Positions 19,615-26,663 of a stretch of 26,663 nt of DNA are shown one piece after another. Under the pieces are notes generated by a model. That model ran no database searches and was not told the DNA's origin. It was given only the letters and a program-made list of their open reading frames with translations. Positions within the stretch are counted from its first letter, which is position 1, and the number at the start of each line of letters is the position of its first letter. The position numbers and the translations under genes were made by a program. The stretch comes from Acanthaster planci (taxonomy: Eukaryota; Echinodermata; Asteroidea; Valvatida; Acanthasteridae). The DNA lies in assembly GCF_001949145.1 (NCBI RefSeq), contig NW_019091526.1, forward strand, positions 768,299-794,961. Reading direction: 5' to 3'.

Positions 19615-22600
19615 GTGAGTGTTTTGGATTTGTGGAGTGCTCTTTTTTTTTTACATTAAAAAACATTAAAAATTGAAATGTTGGGTGGAGTCAGCCAATT
19701 CGCATGATGGCTCAAACACTGTGTGCAGTTGGTCGATTCTGCATGAAATGTCCTCCAGAAACAGCCAAACTGACACGGGGAACCAGCTGGACCATTGGCC
19801 TGCAGCGGCTGCCGCATGTGCATCGTGTGATACACACAAAGTGTATGGTACTGTGTGGTTGTTTGGTAAGAAAACGGGACATTGGTGTGTAAAACTTCTG
19901 ATTTTTCAAAATATGGTCAGTCCTATGGTTTAAAAACCACTGTTACTTGGTTTTCATAATTCAAGAGCTATGGGTCCACGTACAGTTCTCACGGTTTCTC
20001 TGATGGGGAAATTCGATTGAAAAAACAGAATTTGCATCCTGTGATCAGTTATATGTACCTCAAAGGATTGATTAAAAACAGTGTTATGACCCCATGTTAA
20101 CAAAACTGGCTGTAAGTCACAGGGAGTAGTGATTTGCAGTTCTGTAAGTAGTGTGGTTCCTTTGTATACGTCTTCAAGGTGAAGATGCTGGTGGGCAGTC
20201 GTGGTATTTTGCAACAATTATGGATGCCCTCATCCTGATGAACTGTGCATCATCCAGAATACATGTCAAATGGTCGTAGTTACCATTAATCCAAATGAAA
20301 GAAAATAAATGTTAGGCTGATCTTTTATGAAGAGGCAAGTTGTTTCTTAATTTGCTAAGGTATTCCTGGCTTGGAATTCCCCAGTAAATTGTACACAAAG
20401 GAGCGCTGACAAAAATGGTATTTAAAAGTTATGTTGCGTGGGCCCTTAAAAACTCCAAAGCCTAAGGGTGGACTTTGAAGGATTTGAAAGGGCAAGCTGT
20501 GTTTACTTGAGGAAAATATCAGAAACTAAAAACTCGTTTTTTGACCTGTGGTTTTTCAAAAGTTTTTGTTTGTTTGCAGGTATGTTCTATGCACTTCCCT
20601 GATGGAAGACCAACAGCCCAAAACCCGTATCCAGTATTGCACATGAAGCATGATGTACATGTAAGTAGGAACCTTTGCAAAAATCTGCTCCATGCAGGAA
20701 CCATAGATGGCGTGCTTTTCATATACCTGTAGCAACAGTGGCCCTTTGGTAGGATCTCACTGCATGTGCCCATAGGTTCAGGCACGTTTGACGTGGGATA
20801 GGCTGAGTAAAAGCAAGCAATTGCACATGCCCAGATGAGACAATTCCCACCAACTTGCCTCTTCTTTGTTGGTGGGGGGTGCGTCAAGTCAGGATGGATA
20901 CAGACTTCTCTTCCGAGTTCCGACAATAGCCCCTAAAATCTCTGAGTGATTTACCCCATGGGAAACATTACCTTAATTATTCCTGCTGTTGAAAGTGCCA
21001 TTTCCACTCTGTTCTATTATATTAGTTTGACTTTGGGTATTGTACATGGTTTTTAGAAATGATGGGACTATGTAAATTTATGTATGTATCGTACACACAT
21101 CCTGTGAGATGTGCTTCTTGTAAAACAGGAGAGTGAGCGTTACTTCTTCTATGACAGTCATTTTTTGCATTGTTTGTCGCTGTTCATCTGCTTTCTCAGA
21201 AAATGTGCCAATATTTCTGTAATTCCACGAAATAATGTCTGCAAGTAAGAGGTGGCAAGGATGGATCCAGGGGAGGTTGAAGGGGCCATGCCCCCCATCC
21301 CCCCGTGTTTTTTGGTAAAAAAAAAAGAATGAAAGACAGTTTTCTAGTATGTTAATTTTACATCATTCTAAACCATGAAAGAAACTCCTCAAAACCTCAC
21401 CCCCAGAAAGGCCATAACAGCTACTTGAAAAATTTCGAATTTGCTGGCACCCCTCCAACAATTTTGCAACTCCTGCCCCCCCCCCGGAAATTTGATAGCA
21501 GGACACCTGCAAAGAAGGGGTTTCTCTTTCTCTTCAAAGATCAGGTCAAAAATTTGGTTTTTGAACAGGATAGCGTTAGCACAAAGAAAAACACAGAACA
21601 ATCCGTGGGAATGGTTCAGGAATTCTGCACCGCAATGGGACGAGACCCACAGTTTCAGACGTTACCAGTGACAGAACTGGACAACTTGCTGGAAGAATTC
21701 TTTGGCAGTGTCAACAAAAAAGATGACACTTCCTATCACCGGAATGGCCTGTTGAGTATTCACTTTGGCATTGCCAGATATCTGAGGAAACACAGAGACA
21801 TTGACGTCACATCAGATCTGAACTTTATGAAATCGGACACCGCATATAAAGCCAGGCAAGCGGAGATGAGGAAATCTGGGTGTTGTGTGACAAGGTTAAT
21901 CATTACCCTCCCCTGGAAAAGGATGACATCCGCAAGATTTACTGCAACTTTGATCTGACACATCCAGTGAACCTTTGCCAAAAGGTGCTGTTTGATGTCA
22001 TGTTTTTCTTGTGCCGACACGGAAGAGAAAATCTTCGGGACATGACCAAAGATCACTTCATTGTGGACGGAATATCTTTAGGGCAATGATGCGTGCGTCA
22101 AGTTGTTGACAAATGTGACAAAAACAACTCCTGCCTAAATAACCCAGAGCCCAACTCTACTGATGCAATCATGCTTGAGAGACCAGGTGAGACTTGAAAT
22201 GTTTGAATTTCCATTCCTTTTTTAATTCCTAAAGCTTGTAAACTATTAAAAAACACATTGCATTCACTGGTGCTCACCAATGCACACCTATCAAGGAAAG
22301 GAAAGGGTAGATCTTTGAACCTTTCCTATTAAAACAACCGGAAGCGTTCCCACAGCAGAATTGTTCTAGAGGTGTTCTAAACTACATGTTCCATAGTAAA
22401 ACTGCGTTAAGGTATTGATTATTTTTGGCTCTTTGTTATATTTTATTCCAGACAGCTCAGTCTGCCTTGTTGTGAGCTTTGAATTGTACCTGGGGAAGCT
22501 CCATCCTCAGTGTAAATGACTTTGACAACGTGAGCACCCTGCGGTAAAGGGAAATGACCAAGTATGGTACGTCAATGCCCCACTTGGAAAGAACACCCTG

Positions 22601-25282
22601 GCTGCACTGATGCCTGGCCTCTCTCTTATCTGTGGACTGTCCAAAACATACACAAATCACTCCATTCATTCCACGTCAGTGATGATGTTTGATGAAGCAA
22701 GCTTCAAGGACAGACACATCATGAAGGTGAGCGGCCACATATCCCAGCAGAGGATTAGGACATACCGTATGCTGGTTGTGTAAGAGACTCAACAGAGGGT
22801 TAAATGCACTGAGCAAAGCAGTTTTTGACACAAGGCAAGGGGTACAACTTCCAGCTCAGTTTCACCCCTCTCCAAGAGGCCTCTGTTACAGAAATAAGTG
22901 CTTCCCTCTCTCCTCCGAGCATTCCAGTAAGACAGGATCACCTGCAAGCAGCCATTGAAGATGAAGATGCATCTCTCACCATGTTGACAGACTCACAAGC
23001 GGATCAGGCCCTGCAGTCATTACTTTCTGGCGCTTTCAATCAGTTGGCAGAAAACCTGGTGCATTCACCGTACTTCAACCAAGCAATACATCGTCAGTGG
23101 ATGCAAGATTTCATTCTAAACATGAACAACTCAACAGTGAACTTCACAATCAATAAAAAATTTTCTATTTAAATGTAATCTCTGAAGCTCAGTAAATAAG
23201 ATTAGTTTATTTCCTGCTAAGTTGTTTGCATTTTTCAACTTAACACCACGGACCCCATCACGGCAGGCATTTGTACCCATATACTGTACACCATTGCTGG
23301 ATGCCTCAGTGTATGAATGACCTTCTCATTTTATTTTATACACTCATTATGGATGGTCAGGAATAGAAAAATCAAAATTTACAACTGTTTGACCCAGTCG
23401 CCTCGAGCAGGATCAAGAGAGGGCACAATTTTCCTAGCAACAGAAGCTCCTCAACACTTTGTTAGTCCACAAGTGACTGTGAAATTCACGCATAATGGTG
23501 GCTTCACTGCCAACAAAATGAACACTTCCCATCGGCATGGCTCTTTTCAACTGTTGAGGGTGAGAGGGTGCTTCCGCTCAATGCAGATATGTGCGTGCAT
23601 ATAACTATTTGACATGGCACAGTGTCACAGTTTATTTTTTTTAACTGGTCACCATCTGTTGTACCCTACATCAGTAAAAATTTCAGGAAAAACATCCTTC
23701 ACATTCAAGAAAAAACTTCCCCGACCACAAGCAACTCAAGTGAACAGAATTACTTCTCCTGAAATAAATTTGTGTTTAGTTTCATTTGCTTGTACTGGTA
23801 CTATTTATGTGTTGTTTAAATTTTGTGTTAGGTTACACCCTCCGCAAAGGTCAGTGCAGCCACCGATACCAAATCCCTAAGCTCAGTATATGCTACCGGT
23901 ACAACTGTGAACTTTGCCCACAGTCAGGTGGCAGCTGCCCTCGCACCAACTGTGGAACTCGCGCAGAGAGCTGTTACTGTCATTCTCAAACAGACTGCAT
24001 CAAAGACAGAGAGGTCATTGCCCGAAAATAGAGACAAGAGCAAGCATACACCATCAAGGTTAGCCCTTTGCATTTTGATACGATGAGATGTGGTCTTCAT
24101 ATGTGCCCCGATCCGTGCTTCTTTATCATGCACTTCAGTGTTTGAAAATAACTAATGTAAAATTTTTCCTGTCCTTTCAGTTACAGTTATGATGGTGCTT
24201 GTACGTCATTGGCTAAATCACAAGGCCTTCAAGCTGTGCACTGTGACCACAATTATGTCGACCACCGAACTATGGAGGAGAAATTGAATGATGCTGACCA
24301 GAGAATTCGCCATCTCGAAGGTGTGTTGGAGGTGCAGCAGATGACGAGATTTGGCACTGAGCGCATCACCTCTGATCCCCAGCTGTTGAAGTTCTACACC
24401 GGCTTCCCAGACTGTGAGACCTTCATGGCTGCTTTCAAGACCTTGGAACCAACAGCAGATATGGTGATGAGATGGAGACAAGCAGGAGTAAGCGACGGAT
24501 GCCAGGGGGGACGTCAACCAGATGTTTTCAAGAACGAGAGCCTCCCACTCTTGGACCAGTTTTTTCTGTTCCTGTGCCGGGTTAAGGTGGGGCTGTTTGA
24601 GCAGGACTTGGCAGTGCGGTTTAACATTTCCTTATCAACAGTGAGCCGGATTGCTGTCGCCTGGGCCCATTTCTTGTATTTTGCACTGCGCTCGCTCCCG
24701 ATTTGGCCAACTCAGAGGGCTGTCAGACTGCACATGCCCATGTGTATCAGGATGACGTACCCCAACACAAGAGTCATTCTGGAGTGCGCCGAGGTCAAAG
24801 TCCAGGGTTTGCCGTGTCCGATGGGCGCACCCTTAGAGCCCTCCCCGAATGACAAAGATCTCACCACTGCCAAGGGGCTTGTTGGAATCACACCGTGTGG
24901 TGCCGTCTCTTTTGTCAGTGATCTCTACACTGGAAGTACATCGGACAAAGCAATTACCAAGATGTCGGGCATACTGGAGAACCTTGAAGGAGGGGACCAG
25001 GTTCTGATGGCTACAAGTTTCCCCATTGACGACGTGCTGCAAAACATTGGATGCAGCCTTGTCGTACCACCTTTCCATCGAAAGCAGTACCACCTAGATT
25101 CACTCAAAGTCAGTCCGGCAGTCCAGATGGCCAGGCTTCAAACCCACCTTGCACAGGCTATTCAGAGAGTGAAGGAATTCCACATACTCGACAGTGTGAT
25201 TCCATCCAGTTTGGCAGGTAGTGCCAACCAGCTGTGGACAGTGTGCTGTCTTCTGACAAATTTCAAGAGGCCGCTTTTGTAA
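19360..25282 (+). CDS. THAP zinc finger plus DDE_4 transposase-derived protein, complete four-exon gene
   Basis: Exons 19360-19614, 20580-20660, 23832-24058 and 24181-25282 join by GT-AG introns in matching phases (0, 0, 2) into 1665 nt, giving 554 residues and TAA with no internal stop. Residues 12-112 form a THAP C2CH finger (C12, C17, C87, H90; W69; FP at 54-55). Residues 113-187 are a low-complexity Ala/Thr/Ser linker. Residues 219-242 (MEEKLNDADQRIRHLEG) look like a coiled coil. FYTGF is at 259-263, an HTH_Tnp_4-like segment at about 313-357 (FNISLSTVSRI), and a DDE_4-like domain at about 375-551 (YPNTRVILECAEV, KGLVGI, LYTGSTSDKAI, NQLWTVC). The architecture matches ISL2EU/PIF-Harbinger-like transposases. 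The three expected acids are lost or changed: D to E at 389, the DRG motif reduced to TS near 466, and E to A at 512. It may act as a DNA-binding protein rather than a transposase. Intron 2 (3171 bp) holds a decayed Crypton. Confidence 0.83.
20580..20660 (+). CDS. THAP-DDE gene exon 2: end of the THAP finger
   Basis: An 81-nt exon (27 codons) between acceptor TGTTTGCAG and donor GTAAGT. It encodes VCSMHFPDGRPTAQNPYPVL, supplying the final zinc ligands C87 and H90 and the proline-containing tail typical of THAP domains. It joins exon 1 in phase 0. Confidence 0.88.
20848..20878. repeat. Small hairpin in THAP-DDE intron 2
   Basis: CCCACCAAC and GTTGGTGGG are separated by 13 nt (TTGCCTCTTCTTT). 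A short perfect stem, possibly by chance. Confidence 0.5.
21240..21568. other. Low-complexity repeat fragment before the Crypton relic
   Basis: Contains C-runs (near 21289-21305 and 21476-21485) and an A-run near 21318. It resembles short non-autonomous repeat debris. An ORF from 21425 runs through it into the Crypton relic, but the first 48 codons show no family similarity. Confidence 0.4.
21569..23172 (+). pseudogene. Crypton-type tyrosine recombinase (DUF3504-like) relic
   Basis: Segments in order are recognisable as a Crypton-type tyrosine recombinase, related to those that gave rise to the DUF3504 domains of KCTD1, QRICH1 and ZMYM genes. 21569-21880 gives LPVTELDNLLEEFFGSVNKK and IARYLRKHRDID (core-binding part). 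After a frameshift near 21880, the frame gives HGRENLRDMTKDHF (box I Arg). A GT-AG intron (22187-22451) leads to CLVVSFELYLGKLHPQC, VWYVNAPLGKNTL, GLSKTYTNHSIHSTS, RHIMKVSGH and RIRTY (catalytic His and Tyr region). Further frameshifts follow near 22785 and 22825, and a C-terminal tail ends NNSTVNFTINKKFSI at 23172. Three in-frame TGA codons (22087, 22517, 22523) and at least three frame changes kill it. The box II HxxR reads HSIH, so a catalytic Arg is also lost. It lies wholly in intron 2 of the THAP-DDE gene, same strand. Confidence 0.85.
22187..22451 (+). other. Intron retained in the Crypton relic
   Basis: Donor CCAG/GTGAGA and acceptor TTTATTCCAG join the codons for proline and aspartate in phase 1 and keep the recombinase frame. 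The intron shows that this copy arose as DNA and not by reverse transcription of mRNA. Confidence 0.65.
23832..24058 (+). CDS. THAP-DDE gene exon 3: linker
   Basis: A 227-nt stretch open in the required phase (VTPSAKVSAATDTKS and onwards), starting after acceptor TTTGTGTTAG and ending at AG before donor GTTAGC. It adds an Ala/Thr/Ser/Val-rich linker and a basic end (ENRDKSKHTPS). Its phase fits both neighbours (0 in, 2 out), completing a serine codon with the first base of exon 4. It has no recognisable motif, so it is the least certain exon. Confidence 0.6.
24181..25282 (+). CDS. THAP-DDE gene exon 4: coiled coil, HTH and DDE_4 domain
   Basis: The terminal exon follows acceptor GTCCTTTCAG. 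One base completes a serine codon, then YSYDGACTSLAKS and 357 further codons run to TAA. No ATG is needed; translation enters from exon 3. It holds the coiled coil, HTH and RNase H-like fold described for the whole gene. Coding quality is high, with no stops or frameshifts over 1.1 kb. Confidence 0.9.
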
Positions 25283-26663
25283 ATCTGCTTGCCTCATTGA
25301 CTGACACAGCTCGAGAATTCGGACAACTTCCGAATAGGGTGACATTCTTTATCAGGTCCTGTTATTGTCTGAAGTGGGAAGTGGGGCCACAGATTTGTTG
25401 ATTTTTCCATACAAGATTTTTAGAGCTTTTTGAAAAGTTCTCTCGAACTTTCAGGGAACTTGTGTTTACACACAAAGACACAAAATATTCATAATTCTGC
25501 CACAATCTCAGGAAACTTTGGTATCAACAATGAGGGCATTTACAGAGGCACGTGTAGGATGTATCAACTTTCTGGAAGGGAAAGCAGGTTTAGAATTTTC
25601 TTTGATGGAGGGGAGTGATGCAGGTTTTACCCCCACACAAACACACACAACTCCACCGCCTGCTTCCACAGCCACTGCCCCCTCCCTCCCATTTAGTCCA
25701 GGAAGTGCCATACTTGAGAGTGATGTAAACTGTGTAATACTTAGTTTTCCTGTTTCACACAATAGCTGTACTTGGCTGTGTATCAAGGACAGATCGTTGT
25801 CATAAGTAGGTTGCAAGTCATTATGGAAGTCTTCATGAGTCAGTTGCAAGTCATGACAAGTTACATCCATTGGCAGATGCAGGGAGTACAAACTAACCCA
25901 CAGCCTTTGCTCATAAAAGAGGCATTTTGGTTTTTTTGTGTTTTGTTTTGTTTTGTTTTGTATGTGGCTTTTTGAGAATTCAGAGATGGCAATATTTTTA
26001 GACTGTTTTATTTCCCCTTCAAAATTTAACACCAAATTTGAAGCACCTTAGAAAGCCCATAGAGGGTAATTGCAAAGTACCCGCCCAAAAAACAGAAACA
26101 TTCTGCATTTTCCTCCTTGCTATGTCAAGTCATTTGGAAGTCATCATCCAAGTGAGGATGCAGGATGGTTACTGCTCACCCCTGGCTACTTGTGACCTAA
26201 CTTGACTTTATTGTAACCTGACTGTCAAAAAGTCTGGTCGCACGATCACTATACTCAAATGCACCCCCACCCTTATTATTTGCAGAAGCAGTAGGTTGAG
26301 TTTTACAAAAAATATAACGTAATCGAGACTGCCACAAGACCAGTGGCAAGTCACAGGAAAAGCAGTAGCGGAGGAACATTTTTTTGCCATTCATTTGTAT
26401 AGCCAGCCTCATGACAACAACAGGGAGGTGTCATTTTGGTCTTGTGATGATTTTTTTTGGGGGGGGGTTCTTGTGACTGCTTATAAGGGATCTCAACTAC
26501 AATATTGGAAAACGAGAGTTTTTCTGAATGCTCGCTAGCATTGCATCTGCCATGAAGCAGGGGATGCATCCAGTTTTGCGAGGAGAATATACATGATACT
26601 ACATACTTAGTGCATTCATCTAACAACTTTTAATCTGATTTTGGGGCTACTTTCTGACACACC
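25283..26663. other. 3' flank of the THAP-DDE gene without a supported gene
   Basis: ORFs on both strands here lack recognisable motifs and are biased by simple sequence: ACAC-rich near 25635-25650, (TTTTG)n near 25943-25962, and a G-run near 26458-26467. No canonical AATAAA was noticed close after the stop codon at 25282. No YqaJ-like nuclease gene, the usual partner in autonomous ISL2EU elements, is recognisable here. Confidence 0.5.
25943..25962. repeat. (TTTTG)n microsatellite
   Basis: About four tandem TTTTG units, ending in TATGTGG. Simple-sequence DNA. Confidence 0.85.

Noticed and set aside
20519-20926. 135-codon minus-strand ORF
   Set aside because: It is antisense to THAP exon 2 and intron 2, with no motif. 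It is a shadow of the real exon.
21569-23172. Reading the three in-frame TGA codons as selenocysteine or recoded codons
   Set aside because: The relic also has at least three frame changes and a lost catalytic arginine, so simple decay explains it.
23687-23831. Extra exon beginning after TTTCAG at 23686 in the THAP-DDE gene
   Set aside because: The lysine-rich frame there would need phase 2 entry, while exon 2 ends in phase 0. Exon 2 joins 23832 directly in phase.
19360-25282. One fused gene encoding THAP, Crypton recombinase and DDE domains
   Set aside because: The THAP and DDE exons join in phase without the Crypton part, and the Crypton part is not translatable.
25508-26035. 175-codon minus-strand ORF
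   Set aside because: Its composition comes from simple repeats (ACAC and TTTTG stretches), and no domain is recognisable.
1-26663. tRNA, rRNA, CRISPR array or bacterial operon signals
   Set aside because: No tRNA-like A/B boxes with cloverleaf, no rRNA-like stretch and no regularly spaced repeat array were seen. The gene structure is eukaryotic.

Overview
This is a stretch of animal nuclear DNA: coding information is split into exons with GT-AG introns, intergenic DNA is AT-rich, and several DNA-transposon families are present. The mix of an SLCO (OATP) transporter, a THAP-DDE_4 transposase-like gene, a Crypton-type recombinase relic and MITE-like foldbacks suggests a marine invertebrate, perhaps a deuterostome such as an echinoderm, hemichordate or amphioxus. 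The sequence does not settle the species, and I could not run searches.

Layout. (1) 1-2212: a mobile-element block on the minus strand. It holds a long intronless ORF (548-2065) with an HTH-like segment, a CxxC motif and a D-D-E arrangement. A diverged tandem duplication (1-501) lies on its 3' side and a 53-bp tandem repeat (2029-2212) overlaps its 5' end. (2) 2363-2548: a 180-bp MITE with 18-bp terminal inverted repeats and a TTA target-site duplication. (3) 2549-8101: no gene that I can support. (4) 8102-14952: a complete SLCO gene on the plus strand. Ten coding exons join in compatible phases into a 719-residue, 12-TM organic-anion transporter with a Kazal-like extracellular loop, closest in flavour to the OATP4A group. 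(5) 14953-19359: intergenic DNA with a perfect 18-bp-arm palindrome at 15042-15078 and foldbacks at 16266-16378 and 18787-18930. (6) 19360-25282: a plus-strand, four-exon gene encoding a THAP zinc finger, a short coiled coil, an HTH and a DDE_4 RNase H-like domain (554 residues, open throughout). The expected catalytic acids are replaced, so it looks like a domesticated transposase. (7) 21569-23172: inside intron 2 of that gene, in the same orientation, lies a broken Crypton-type tyrosine recombinase (DUF3504-like) with stops and frameshifts. (8) 25283-26663: no supported gene.

The SLCO gene is the only conventional cellular gene. The other coding-like material derives from at least three different DNA-transposon lineages: an HTH/D-D-E family I cannot name, an ISL2EU/PIF-Harbinger-like THAP-DDE_4 gene, and a Crypton relic. 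The two best leads are the intact but apparently catalytically dead THAP-DDE_4 gene with a decayed element nested in its intron, and the intact unnamed D-D-E ORF with its repeat-bearing flanks.
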